This document shows, piece by piece, positions 39,332-54,300 of a DNA stretch of 64,000 nucleotides. The notes below the pieces were generated by a model. It had not been told where the DNA came from. It searched no databases and saw nothing but the letters and a program-made list of their open reading frames with translations. This DNA is from Chionis minor (Eukaryota > Chordata > Aves > Charadriiformes > Chionididae): assembly GCA_013398295.1 (NCBI GenBank), contig VZSF01000959.1:256312-320311 (forward strand). Reading direction: 5' to 3'. The position numbers and the translations under genes were made by a program. Every line of letters begins with the position of its first letter. Position 1 is the first letter of the stretch.

Positions 39332-42300
39332 TTACACAGCAGACAAGTGGTGAAGTTGCTGCTGCTTTGGGGGTGCCAGCTCCAGGAGCGCCTGGACAGT
39401 CACAGCTACCTGTGTCAAACCCTTCTCTTCTAAAATATGTAGAGGCAAACATAATTGCTCCTGAATGGGGAACAAAACAAAGACAAAAACAAAATGGATG
39501 AAAAACACTCAACTGAAAAGAAAAAAAAAAATTAAGCAAAAGGTGACTGAAATATGAAATGTTATGGAAAGCTAACGCACACACACAGGTATGAAATGAA
39601 ACTTCGGCTTGTGACTAATGAACCATGAACTTGACTGCTCAAAGGAGGCAGCCTTGGGGTAATCCTTGTGTTTATCAGAAAATTGTACAAATAAGAATTT
39701 GAAATAGGATTGTGGCAGAAATGGGGAACAGGAGGTTGTCCTCTACCTCTGCCCACATTGAAATGGCAGCAGTTTATGAAGCAAAAGTAGATGAACTTAT
39801 GGACAGGGAAAGCTTTGCTTCAACATGATAAACCTGCTACAACGCCGAGTAGGAAAGGAACCATGGCTTCCTTTCCAACACGTAACCGCCTTTTTTGAGG
39901 GAGTGCTCATGTAGCAAGCCTGTTTAGCTATCAAATGGGAGGAAAGACCTGCTTTAAAGCAGAGAATGAAACGCTGGTGTCTGCTATGGAAACACTATGC
40001 TACAAGTCTAAGAGGAAACGTCATACTTCGAAGTAATTCTCATCTCATGAGACACACTGCCCATCCGAAGTCCTTCTGTCTCTATGTACATGCTGATCTC
40101 CATCCTTACAAAAATTCCTCGGAAGGCATGAAAAAGCAGAAAGCACAAGTTGTTTTATGGGAAAAAAAAAAGAAAAAAGAGGACTTCCTTCTATGTATGA
40201 CTAAAGTAACCTTGATCATGAAAGTACAAAACGCCCTTTTCCTGTTCAAGGCAACGAGAAATTGACAGGCAAATATCCATCCTATGTTATGAGTGTTCAT
40301 CTTCCAGAAGTACACCCGCTTAGCAGGTTACCTCCAAAATCATTCTAAGGAATAAGAGTAATACGCAAACTGCAAAAAGAGGTTTCAAAGTGTTTATTAA
40401 TAATTGTGCTATTCTCAGTCTAAGATGGATTTAAAGCCTCACGCTACGTAAGTCCTAGGCACATCCTGGCCAGCCTCACTCCACAACAGTCAGGATACGT
40501 GTCCAACAGTTCTCTGTAGCAAATAACCGAAGGGTGCCCTTCCTACAGAGCTACAGAGATTATTTTTCATGTGTTATTTCCACAGCAACCTGCATTTCTC
40601 CGCTTTTTGAATCTTTACTGATTTTTGATGTTAAAGAAATCCTTCAGCACAAACAATTACAGCAAATGCTCCTCCCGCAAAACTCAGAGCGAAAACAAGT
40701 AAACCTGGACTGAAATTCTCAACAGCAAGCCATACAATCAGGCTGAAATACATTTTTCTTCCAGCAAATTTATGTTATTATGAAAAAAGTGTGCTTTTTG
40801 AGAAAATACTTGTAAACTTGAGCAAATATGCCTTATCTTTTTTTCTTACGTATGCAAACAGATAAGGGAAAAGCTTTGGAATGACTCCATACCACAGACA
40901 GTCATGACAAACAAAATTTAAAAACTGGAAGGCACTGTTAGTGTAAAACCCCTTGCAGCTTTTATCACAGTGTTCATTAGAAGAAGTTAAGAAACATAGG
41001 AACCGAGTTCATTTTAGTTCATACCAGTAAGCAGTGCAAAAATAGCTTATTTAAAAAAAACCACCAATCTCCCCCCTGTCAAAGGTCCCCTCTTTCCTCA
41101 AAAATGTTTTGCTTGGACAGAACGCTTTGTGTGATTTGGAAAGAGGGCATCAACTCCTCTGCTTGCTCCTTTGTTAAGCACTCGCTTTATGTTACAAGAG
41201 CTTGTGAGATCCATGTACACATAACACATTTTTACTGGTAGCAACCACATTTGCAACTGAACTCCTGTGTATCTTGAACTGTGCTTCAGAGTTGTTGCCA
41301 GGTTCACATCGGAATGCTAACGCCATTTCAAATGGGCTTACAAGCCATTTACTGTATTTTCAGAGGTAACAAAAATTTACTGAAAACACATCTGGAACAG
41401 CCATTTTACTTAACACTTACCTGTCACTGGTCTCTGAGCAGAGTTTCCCGAATCACTCTACACTCTGAGGAGACATGGTCTTTTACACAGCACGTGGGGA
41501 GTGCCCTGAAGTTCTGAGGTGTCCCTGAGACATTAAAGTATTAAAGCACCAGGATGCTTTTCCTGAGGAAGGAAAAGCTTTGAAGCTTTATGGAAGACTA
41601 CCTGAGTGTTGTAAAACAGTGAAGAGTAATCGTGCAGTCTGGACTTATATTTCTGCAATTGCATGGTACAAAAGTTTCTGAAAATGACACGGTAAGAGGA
41701 AGAAGGGAGTAAGCAGGAAACAAGCACAGGTTGGGGCGCCCACAGTCAAGGAGCAACTCAAGAAGTTTTTGTTCAGTTTTATCCAGAGCACCGTAAAATG
41801 CTGTGACATTCTGTGGCACCTGATAGAATCTTAAAGATTTTTCCTTCTGTGCCAGAAAATGTTTCTCTCAAAGCTGTTGAAGAACTCAATTTTTTTTGAA
41901 AATTTCCTGCTTGATCTGTTACAAAGCTCAAATAGCTCAGGATTCACTGACAGTTATTTTAAAAATCCTGACTCAAAGTAATACACCAGAGTCTACAAAT
42001 GTGAGAAATCAAACGCTCTCAGAAGCAGGATAAGGGATGAGGGTAAGAAAAGAAAGATCAGTAACAAGGTCCTGCGGACAAAACTTACCAGACCATGTCT
42101 CCTAAGACTGTGAGATCTAATCAAGAACACTGATGTTGAAAAAAAAAATACTTTGCATTCTTTAACACTTTCCATCAGATAATCCTGAAGCAGTTTACCA
42201 AAGTTGGTGCAATTCTCATTATACAGATGGGGAAACTGTGGGACAACCAGACAACACAGTTTTCCCAGTACTACATCACTCATCAGCAGACTATGGCATG

Positions 42301-45300
42301 CACCCTAACCTCAGTCCCTTGCTCTAGCCCACGGACAGCGCTTCCTCCCTTGTCAAAGCGTTATATCTGCTAAATATGACACAGCAAATACGAATGTGAA
42401 TTATGTCACAGGTGGTCGTGTGGGTACACCAATGTGTTTACACATCATACTTGTCACTTCTGTCCCATCAGTGGGAAAGCAACCACTTCATACGCACAGT
42501 CTTGACAAAACCCAAAATCCTTTCCCGAGCACCGGAGCGGTGGAGGGAGGAAGCAGCAACACTATCCTTCAGCTAGAGGAAAAAGACCCAGCGATAGAAC
42601 ATACAGAGCGTTAGCATTAGAGTACAGTAAAACACCACAAAGCCCCAGAGCTGAATGGAAAGGGAGACAAGACTGGATTCTTCTGAATCTGTCCCCAGGG
42701 AAAGAAGAGTCTCAACTGTTCTTTTAACGCTGAGGTTTAGCTGAAGAATGTCAGAAGGGGAACAAAGATTGTCCTGTCCAGAGTGTGTGAGCAGAAGGGA
42801 AAACAGACAGAAAAAAAAAAGGTCAGTCAGTTAGCCATAGCAACATCCACGAAGCAGTCAGTCATCAGACATCTCAGATACAACCTACATGTTCGAGAAG
42901 TCTATCACAGCTGGTTGATTCTCACACAGGAACCTGCAAGACCTCCGTTGCAAAGAACTCACTTAATGCAAGTATTTAGTGTTCAGTGAGGTGCCTGTCA
43001 CCTGTACAGCTTAAACATGTAACTAGTCTTGTTAACAACACAGCAGTTCACACAGGCCTTTGTGAAAAACAATTTTCTCCAGGGGAAAGGAAGAGGCTAC
43101 AGGTTTCTGAGATGCTGTTGGCACTGAGTACTCACCAAAGCTAAGTCTCCACATGTATCTTAGTTAATGAAACCAGTAGGACAAGGGATTATTTACGTGT
43201 AACTGATGCTTGAATGCAGCATCCTGGAGAAATATCTGTTACTAATTAGAGTTTAAGTGTTCTGTAACTATTCCCACTGTGTATCTTTTCCCTCCCTTTC
43301 ACACAGGTAACTGCTGTAAATCGGTGAAATCTAGATGCACATATCAATCTGTCCAACTATCGGTTTCTTTTGATGCAAGGGCTTTAACTAGCAAAGTCCT
43401 ATATAAATAGCTGCTCCACCATGGTGCCTGTAATTAGCATTTTCTAAAAGCAGCCTTCCTCTTAGAAGGTACGTATTTCTACATAGATCCATACTTTCAG
43501 AAAGCCTTTTATTTTTGTAATTAGAATTTAAATGAAAGGAAATACCTGCAGGCTCTTTTCAAGAAAAATGGTAGGCTGCCACGCCATTCTTGCATACAGA
43601 TATCTTACGTTCACATCTCAGTAGATATGTAATGTAGACATGAGAGAGCAACTTTAGAGTTCAGGTGGGGGTACTTCAGCAAGTTTCCCCAGAGACACTC
43701 TCCTTGAACTCTTTCACATTAAGGCAAGAAATATGAGAAAACCAGGACGGTCCTAGACAGTAGGTGTGGCAGATGTAACAGAGTGGGTCTACAGGGGCCT
43801 TTTTCTTGAGTGCCTTTTTTGTTTATTTGTTTTTAAATGTGGCTCATTTCTGCTCTGTCCTGCAATCCCATAAAAATTACACCTTTATATTGCAGGGAGC
43901 TATAAATAGGGAAGCTGGTATGCAGTTGAACAATTTTGCCCCAGACGAATTTCTATTCTGCAGTTCAGCATGCTGGGAGTAAACGTCTAAAGTTTCTTAA
44001 GAGGATCAAAATATTGCAGGCTCTCAAAGTACTAACGATCACTTGCAACTCCCTTCCAGGTTCCAATGCAATTCACCACTGAGTCAGGTGAAATTGCCAG
44101 GCAAGTCAATGACATGATATCCTAAAATCCCAATGGCTCAAAATGCCTGCAAGTGAAGCAATCTGAAAACCCCAGAAAATACTGCATGGCTGACTTGAGA
44201 ACACTGCTTTTAGAAATAGCTGGGAAATGAGTCACTGGGTCTACTTTTCCCTTTCACAATACATAAGAAAGGAAACAGCACCTACAACAGAAATACTAAC
44301 ACTTAGCAGTGTAAGAAACCAAATCAGTTAATACACTAGAAGAAAAAAATTAAGAAAAACATGACATATCAAAACTATTTTTACTGAGACAGCTAGTGAA
44401 TAAGACAAATTGGAAAGGACAGGACAGCATAAAACAGGATAACTGGACTCATATGGACTATTTTGTATGTTCCCACCTTCTAGATCTTTCAAGTTTCAGA
44501 AGGGGATAAGGAATACCAGAAGACAGACTTCTACCACTGGTACATAAGAATTAGGATCTATGCAAAGATAGCTACCACCAGAGAAAGGCCAATAATACTG
44601 CGACTTGTTGCAAAGACAGTAAAGACATTCACGCAAGAGAATTATTCTGAAGGAATATGAAAAGCTTTGGGATAAAAACACATGCAAAACATCACCCAAA
44701 TATTATCCCACTTTTAAGCTGTTAAATATCTAATCTTGAGAAAAAGTAATTGTTTTTATAGAAGTACCTTGAAATTCTAAAGGCAGACTTGAACTGCACC
44801 ATCTATTATGAATTTGAGGCACTGCAGTAAGTGAATCAGCCCTCTGATAAACTATACCTGACTTCATTTTGCTCTGGAAGACAATGCAAGGTAAGCCTGA
44901 TCTATACTGCAAGACACAGCTTATACCCGAACCTTCTAAACTCTTAATCATTTTGTTTTCATCAAATCTTTCAAAGGTTTTATTTTCTGAAGGATCACAC
45001 AAAACTGCACCTGAAACATTACATCAGGATAGTAGAAATACATACCTGAGGCACTCCAATCCTTCTGCAAGCTTCCAAGAAATTCTCCACGTTTCGTCTG
45101 CATTTTGCCATTGTAAGTTTAGGCTGCAAAGAAGTAAAGGAGGCAGGCAGCGTTCTTAATTGGCAGGGTTTTAAAAGATCTTTATTTTTTAAAATAAAAC
45201 TCTTAATAAATCTCTTTGCCAAAAAACTTACCACACTGACATAAGCTTGTCTAATTCAAAGCAGGCTCTGTTGAAGTTTGCTTTTCTTTAGAAAAGCAAA

Positions 45301-48300
45301 ACCAAATTTCAAAGCTATTTTATGAAAAGCTAATTTATGAATGCTCAAAATTTTTTAAAAAAGACAATTCTAAGCTGTGCAATACTTATATGCAAGGTGG
45401 GTGTTATATAAAACTGGCTAACGCTTTTAGTGACTACAGTATGATAATTTTAAAGATATCTGTTGAATGAAACACACGCGTGGCTTTCATGCTGTGATTT
45501 CAGAGCAATTTCATGATACAAAGCAATCTGGAGTCTGTTCTGTATTACTACAACACAAAAAAATATAAATATCAAACCATATTTCAATTATCAACGAGAG
45601 AAAAAAAGAAGAAGGCTAGATGAAACTAGAAAATAATGGAAGAAAAGTTGAATTGAAGCTTGCTGCTTGTAAGCCTCTTGTAGATGCGCTTGATGTAGCT
45701 GTTTGAATTGCACTCACTGGCATTTTTTCAAGCAAGGTTTTTTTTCCCCTACAGTTAGCTTTCACATCTCTACACAGACATACCACGGCACAGGCTCTGT
45801 CTTGTTTCTATTCTTGAAGCTTATTCTTTTCTGGTTAAAGACACACAAGCTTCCTGCTCCTTTGAACAAGCTACCCACAGCCTACAGAGCAGCAGGCAAC
45901 AGCCTCTGTGGGCTCAATACTTTTTCATGCGTGATGGGGCTTCTGCTCTGTCCCCTCAATGGCCCATATTTCCCCACCAAGATGGCTGGTTACCGCCTAG
46001 CGCTGACTTCTTTCTCCCAAAGAACGAAGGGAATACAGAGATCACTGAGGAATGACACGATGCCTTCTTCTGGCTCCTGAAGCTGTGCAGTTAAAGGCTG
46101 CCTCTTCCTTGGGATTTATATGACAAAGCCATGATTTAATTCCTAACATAGAATATTCAACAGCAGATAAAACCAGGCCATTGAAAAGATATTCTCAATG
46201 ACGCAAGTCTTCTGAATAGTGGCTATATGCCTTTTCTCTTAACGATTCTGCAATCTGCCTAAAATGTTGGCATGTCCTGTTCAATGGTTCTCAAAATAAT
46301 GACATCAGCTCGTTCACATCAAGTCCAAGAGAGAGGAACCACAATGATACAGTAGGCAGCCCAGTAAGTGCCAGTTCAAATTCCAACCAACGCAAAGACT
46401 GACTCCAAAACAAGGAAAAGCAAACACAACATGCGTGTTTCGACTTCTTCCCCCAGGAACAATTTCCAGGTTTTTTTTCCTTGTTCATACAATTTAAAGG
46501 TGCATAACAAGCAATCTGCCTGTCCATACAACTTTTAAGTAGCTGACCCTAAATATTTTCACTGACCTTTCAGACTTCCACAAATATAGATTAAGTAAAT
46601 AATCTGCCATTATTTCACAGTTCTTGAGTTTCCTCCAATTCTGTGCTTTCCCTACACGATACACAGTAATGCACCCAGAAATAGACCATATCTTTGTTGC
46701 TTTCCAGAAACACTGCAGTTATACAGTGTAAAAGAAACAACTTCAGAAATTTTCAGTCTTCTCTGTGGGTTTCCTTCCTTGCTCTGAACAGTCCCCAGAT
46801 ACAACCTTTTTTTTCCCCTGTTATCACAAAAGGTACGACTGGATTTGCTTTGTTCCAGGAGATGCTGTTCTCCAAGCAGCTTGAGTGTGCTCTGCTGGAA
46901 TTCCTAAACAGGGGAATTTGTAGTGCTGTAAAGTGGACACAGGAATCAACCTGGCTTCTCTGCCTGTTTTCACCGTCTTGTGTAGTGGGATCCTAGATGT
47001 TGCAGAGAATGTTGTATTTCCCCACTACCTGTTTTCCTGAACTTCTTGGACCTCTTGATATACCCTATTTCAGTTTTCATGATGAACTGTCTCTTATTCC
47101 ACTAGCTTTCAAGTTAACATAGGGAAAACTTGAAAACATCAACGTTCTCTTACGATCTGTGTTAGAAGTAACTTCATTTAAATGAAACAAACCCAAATAT
47201 AATTTATTTTAATGAAGCTACAGACCTTGTTTAGACAGAAGAGATGGTTATTTTTTGCCACATACGTTCACAGAGAAGGCTGAATTTAGTATTTGTCTGG
47301 ATTACAGAACTTTGTTGGATGTTATTTTTGACACCTATAAAATACTATCGTTATTACATACTTACAACAGCAGGAGAGGGGACATGAATGCTGGGAACAG
47401 ATCGGGGACGCACATGATTAGCTAAATGGCACAGAACGACACCGTCGGTGAGAGCTGCTCCAAGATCACTGGGCAACGACACTTTCAACCGCGATTCTAT
47501 ATTCTGTAGAAAAGTGAACACGCACACACGAAAAATAAGAGCTGGTTTCCTTCACCTGTTTCATTCTGCAGAACATTTCATAAGAGGCAGAAGCACTTGC
47601 ATTATAACTCTCTGGCCATCCTTGTGACAATTCTAAACAGCTTTCCGAGAAACAGCAAGCAAGAAAGGCTCTGGGCACTACTGTGGCCCAGAGCTGACCA
47701 GAATCTGGGAGAAACTGAGTTCAATGATAAACAGTTTTCATTGTACAGCACAGGGGACTCATACAGCCGTTATTCAAAAATAATGGAAATCAGCGTCTAG
47801 GAACAGTATTTCTAGTCCTACATATTCTCAAAGAACGGTTCTGCCAAGTGAAGTGAAAATAATTGTCTTCGTGGGTTAGAGGACAGCATAAGTTAACAAA
47901 AGTCAAGACAACATTTTTGCCTGTAAAGAAACTGAACTACTTGGCATAAATAGTTTTAAAAAATGAGGTAGTTAGCATTTGTGTAAGGAAATGAATAAAA
48001 ATTCAGTTCAGGCTTTTGATCTTGCTGCAAATGCTGTGTGAATTTCACCGAGTTGTTATGCTGCATCTACATTTTTTTAAGCATAAAAAAAAATATTTAA
48101 GCTTACCTGGGAATTAGAAAAAGAGACCGACACACACAAAACATTCTAAGATAACAGAGGAAAGGCTTTGCAAACAGCACCAAGTTTTGCTGTGCTTTAT
48201 TTCAGGTAACTCGCTCCTTTTAGAAAAAGGAGATTGTCTTTACTTCAGAATTTACAAAGAGAAGGAACTCTGTCCATCTGGGACATTTATGACTTAAAAT

Positions 48301-51300
48301 GAGCTTTAACGATCTGGGATTCTTATTTTTTGAGACAGTTCAAACAGTTATTTAGAGCACCTCAAGGAATCCTTTCATTGTCTCCAGAATCAAGTCTGGG
48401 ACAAAGCAGAGCAGCACCTTAATGCCATGTGGCACCAGGAGCGTGGTGGCCCTGAACAGACAAAAAGGACAAGTATAAGGAGTGTTTGTGCTTCAGATGT
48501 TCTGCACTTAAAGATAAGGCAAGAATCAATAGATGGATCCAGAGCACACAAAGAAACAACGCTGTCAGCATGACTGGCAGGAGTCTGCACTCCACCTGCT
48601 TTTCTGTGGGCTTGACAGCAAAGAGGAGTTTTAAAAAAGAGATTAAAAGGAAGACTGTGAGACAACCTTCCAGGGAGTTCCTTACAAGTGTGAAGGCTGA
48701 TAAAGAAGAAAGAAAGCACATATTTTTTTTTCTTCAAAAGCAGAGATCACTGGACACTCAGGAGCAGGAGTCAGCGCAGTTTATTTTACAGAATTTGAAG
48801 CTGACTTTATCCACCACAAAACCCAAAGTGAACACCACTGCACCCATCTGAAAGAACCAGACTGTATGATGCCATTTAATTTTGATCAGCTGTACACCAT
48901 ATTGGTTCAGTGAAATCAGTCCAAAACACAAGGACAGATTTCGCAGGGTGCACGCAATGCATTTATTTACTAAGATGTCCACTTACTGGCTCCTGGCAGT
49001 ACTTACCTTACGTAGCTGCTCTATTAGCTCCAGCTCCTCCTCTCGCTGTTTGGAGTTTTGTCTTACTCTAGGGTCTGCAGAATCATTAGCAGGAGACAAG
49101 GCACGGGTAGAAGACGAAGTAACAGCTAAAAAAGCAGAATGAAGGACAGAAAAATCACTAAGCATTGTTTGGCTGATTGTCCTTCTCTGCTGCACTACAT
49201 ATGCACACACAAGGCTCCAGAATAGGTACAGTGCATTCCTTTTCACAAATCTGTCTCTTTCATTTGACCAAACGAATGGTCTACTAATCTAAATGAGGCA
49301 TTCTGTAACACTTTTTCCTTTCCATTTAGATTATCTTCTTTCTGTTGGATAATAATCCTCCACAAAAGGAGGCCAAGGCTTTGCAAGGTGAAGTATGTTG
49401 AAAGAGTTCAGTCTTTCTACAGAAATTGCAATTTTGTTACATGCGACTGGGCGCTGCAATATTTATCAAGCTGCCTTCATCAGTTGTTGAAGGCTTTTGT
49501 GGCATTTCCTTGGTATCTTTTTAGGTGTAAGCACAGACCAGGAAGAACAAATGCCCACATTTCCACGAACACGACAAAAGGCAACTCTCAATAAAGACTG
49601 CTTATTCACAAAGTATTTAATACCACGCGTTTGCAAATGGAACTCTAAAAGTAGTTTGATGATAATGATCTGAAGTAACAGAACAGCGCAAAACCTACGT
49701 AATTCAGATATTGATATAATGTAGCAAAACTAGCTAGTTTCTGCACTATATAACCTACCTTTGTTTGCTTCATCCCTGACAGCTGCTCGGAAAAGGAAAC
49801 TCTCAGGTCGCTGTGAAGGGTTTCTATAGGAAGGCGGGGCTGCATGACCAGGATATGGAGGGGAAAGGTGCACTAAACAAATGTGGAAAGGCACAGGAAA
49901 GGAAAGGAGGAAGAAGGAAACGGTTAGAGTTTAAATAGGAAATGGGTTCAGCAATGTGGTAATTAAAAAGAACAAAACAAAAATTTTAATATAATGACAA
50001 AATAAATTACAGCCATGCATGATAAAAGCACAGAGCAGGAAAAGGCACTTCCAAGGACACTTGCATGCAAAGCACATTCCACATACCAATTCCAACAACT
50101 GTTCTGACTGTTGCTGAACGCATCTGTGTGCCAAAGCCTGCATGAAGGCCTGAAACAGCCCAACCCTATGCTCTGCCTGAGGACATGCTTCACCCTTGTT
50201 TTTTCCCCTCATGTGTTTTCTAAGGAGGCCCAAATAACTGGGTAAATTCTCAAACACAGCAGCACCACATACAGAAATGGGAACATACGCTCCCTCCTCT
50301 TCATAGGACAAATAAGCAAGCAGGCATTTTGATCTTATTTTTCAGAAATTTTTCTGCCTTTCCCTGTTACCTGTCTGAGTGTTAGGTGAGCCGGGGGAGA
50401 TGGTAGATCTGTCATCACTCTGTGGACAAAAAAGCAGAAGAGTATATAAGTGGTCCTAATCTGTAAAAGCTGTAACTACATTGTAATCTGCTGTGTTTTA
50501 AAAAAGGCTCCATCCATCTAAACGGGTTTCAGAAAAAAAAAAAGAAACGTGAAAAAACACATTATTTTGTTCCCCAAGTCTCATGTCTGCAGAAAGTGAG
50601 GTTTTTTCTTTTGCAGAAATGACAGAATTGCTTTTTTTCTGAGGAAAAAGAATAATGAAACAGCACTGACTGTGCAATGACTGATCTTTGCTTACTCTTC
50701 CTTCCAACCAAAACTTCCAAAGGGGACACAGAAAAACAGATAATTAAATAACATTATGAGAACTTGTACCACAGCAGCACCAATAGGGATACACCTCTTT
50801 GACATCTTTGCTAATGCAAAACTGCTATTTACTGAACATCACTCTCCCTAGTGAAACACATGGTGGTTTTGTACAGTGCTTACACAGACTAGTGATTTCT
50901 TGTGATGAATACATTCGCTACAGCAGGACCCACAGAAGAGGAAGAAATGTAAGATACCTGTATTCAATTTTGAAAGTAAGCTGGTAGAGAACACAACAAA
51001 AGTACTTTTGATGAACTCAACTTGGTCAAGAGAAAATCATAAAAAGTAACATCAAAGAACACCAAGAACCCCTCGGCACAGACTGGTTACCATGTTTTGA
51101 TAGCTTAGGCCACCTGGAGACACAGCCTAGAGCTAAGATGAGGTAATATCTACTACAGTTTAACCAGGTGAATCGGATTCATACCCTACCTGAACTTCTG
51201 ATTAGAAGCTGACAGACTAACACCTGTTAAAACAGATGTGTGGATCCAAGAGTTTTTTGTTGGCTTTACTGGTGAATGATAATAGCAAGAGATACCTTGA

Positions 51301-54300
51301 CAGGACTGAAGGTAGAGGCATTAGGCAGGATAGTAGCACAGCCTTCTTGATTCAACCCTGAGAGTGACTGAATGTAGAGAGAAAGAGAAGGCAGCAGCCG
51401 TGTTAGCAAACGACTGACAGGTCATGCACAAAGGTGGAATGCAGCAAAGTTAAAAAGGAACAGGTGATCACGATCACATTCTCAGAAACACTCAACAGGC
51501 AACAGACACAACTTGCTGAACTACAGTTAAAGGCCTTCCTACCCTCCTAAACTTTCTGGCTAATAAGCTTCGGAGGTCCAATGTTTCTTTTACACACAGA
51601 GTGACACCAAAAGCAGAAATAAGAACAGTAAGTGAGGTAAAAGCTTCTTTACTAATGCCTAATTTAACACCTATGCCAACAGACAAAGGGAATTTTTACG
51701 TTACAACAGTTCATTCTGAGCCACTATTCAAAAGAGCCTTCTTTTTAATGTTTCAATTATGTTATGCATTTTTAGTAAGTTATTTTCCTATCAACTTTGT
51801 GAAATCAGAGAAACCCACACCTAACAGTCTCAAGAACACACACTTTGTGCCACAAACACCTAATGCTGATCCTTGTGAATTACACACAAATTAAATAACA
51901 TTCCGTGAACAGAATCTTGCTCTCCAGGAAGATGCCAGTGTGAAGAGTTACAGTGTTGTCACAAATAAAGTGCAGCCAAATTTCAACTATAACCAATATC
52001 AAACCCAACCAAATAAACAACAATTTCATGTTTCCAGAATGGGAGCTCCAACATGCCAATCTGTCAATGAGAGGTGGGTCTAGAAGGCCAAATTCTGTGC
52101 CTTATTGAGAGCACAACCAAAATAACCAAAATGTTAACACTTGAATGGCTCAAGAATGAAACTATGCTGTCAGAAACAGTATTCAAATAGCCAAGTGGCA
52201 GTTTAGCACAAGAAAAGAACACCAAATGACACCTAGAAACTCTACAGATGTGAACACCACACTGGGAAGTGTTAGTATTTTAAGCTATTTGCAACTATTC
52301 TGCCACTTCAGAACAGTACAACCAGGAAGGACTAGTAAGAGAGGTTATACTCAGGGCAAGCCTTAAAGACAAACATCTTTAGGCCCTATGCAGACTTAAC
52401 AGCTGATCCTCAAAACAGTATCTTTCCCCACAGCAATGTAGAGCAAAAATTGCATGGTCTTTTTTTTTAAACAGTTTCAAAATATCACTTAAGCAAAACA
52501 CTAGCTAGTATACGAGAACAGTAAAATAAACCAGAAGTAGGTGGTCTTTAACATTAACATAACTGTTTATTCCTGTATGAAAAGAGCAAGAGAACCTTGA
52601 CACAGACTAACCAGAAGGCGTCACAATCCACGTACCCATCAGTGGGCGAAGGGAGGGGGGAACACGTCACACCACAGGGTAGGACAATCACAACAGCAAC
52701 ACACCGCATGCTCTTCACCTGTTTGCGAGTCCCTGGCCTTCTTTTAATGGTATTGGTGTTATTGTCAATCTCAAACACAAAGAGAGGCTCAAAGCCATTC
52801 TGTCAGGGACAGCGAGGAAAGAAAGAGAGGGAAGAAAGGAAGAAGTGAGGCAAAGAACAACTGTAAGGAAAGGTAGCTGTGGTACAAAAGGAAGCAGGAT
52901 GCTGCAATTTGGACTTAGAACACTCTACTGCACATGCCGCACTCGGCCTCTAGGTCAAACACTGAAGTCAGAGAAATCTCCCTGCGCCAGAAACAACTGT
53001 AGATACAGGGACTGCCAAAGCAGAGCCCAACCAGAACTCTGCACCAACCAAATAAGGATATTTTAAGGGAATTTGATTATTAAACATTGGAATACACAAA
53101 TGGATGCCAATGGTCTGAGAGAAAACTCCAGGGTACAAGTCGGCATAATTCAAGTGCTGCTTACTTTACCCATATCATTATTACTTGTAACACACTTGTG
53201 CCTAAAAGCCTGAACTTAAAATGTTTCAGAGATCCCATGTGCTAACAGTAACGAGATGGCCTCAGGCCAGGTCAGACCACAACAAGAAAACACAGCACAA
53301 GGAAGGGAGCACAAGGCAGCCATGACACAAAGGTTATGAAAGGAAGAGGTCACACCAGCTGCCCGATGCTTATCAAGTATTTCACAGGCTTCGTAAGAGA
53401 GAAATTGAGCAGAAGTTTGAGAGGATGATTTTTTTTTTTTTTCTTTTTTTTCTTCCAAAGTACTCACCTTGTAAGCGACAGTTTGGGAGAAAACAAGATT
53501 AAGGAAAAATGAGATTCATAAGCAATCAAGGCTGAAATCATTAGCCAAGTCTGAAGCCTTGATACTATCTCAACAAGTAATCGTAATTGCAACGAATGGG
53601 ACTACCCTTGTGAGAAAAGCAAGCAGGATATGACTAATACAAAACTTTGAGATATACAGCGCATTTTCTCAGAGAGGCCAGTGATTACATTTCTTCAGCA
53701 ACGTTTTAGTTAGTCTGGCTATTACAAGTCAACACAAAGAAATCCACCAGCGTGCAAAGAAGTACTACAGCCAAACTCCACTTCACTTCTGATCATACGG
53801 ATGTAGAAGAAACATACAAATAAACTGAACTATTAACATTCATAGAAAGTACGAGTAGTCCTTTTGTGAATTCAAACAGACTGTCTTGAAATTGTTTACA
53901 AACAGAGGGAAACGGTCAGAGTAACCTGTGCATTGTGAATACATTTTAATTAGTGATAAAAAGACAACAAGGAGAAGACCAAAAAAACCATAAGATAAGA
54001 TTTAAAAAAAAGAAGATTCACAACTTATATTTCGGTCTTCCGAAAATTTTTGTTAAAGCAGCAGCGATACCAGAAGACAGAAGTAGTAAAATAAAAGAAA
54101 GCTCACTTGCTTTCTCACTACATATTAGACTTAGTAGTTTTTTAATCTGTTCCTTGCATCTGAGCTGAAAACATTGTTTGGAGCAAAAGAAAAGCAGCTG
54201 CTCAGTTTAGAGAGCTCTGATGTAACGAGGGAAAATGCTGAACAAAAGATCTTTTACTGTAACTCTATGTAATACTCTCCTCTTTTAACACAAAGTGTTA

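Noticed and set aside
43546..43590. Minus-strand IFLEKSLQ before a GTATTT donor, first taken as the end of the CH domain
   Set aside because: The true [11 protein letters not shown] sequence is found intact at 39460-39400, continuous with the last exon.
53469..53532. Possible extra LRCH3 exon ending at a strong GTGAGT donor
   Set aside because: The only acceptor-bounded version is 64 nt, which would shift the frame between two phase 0 exons.
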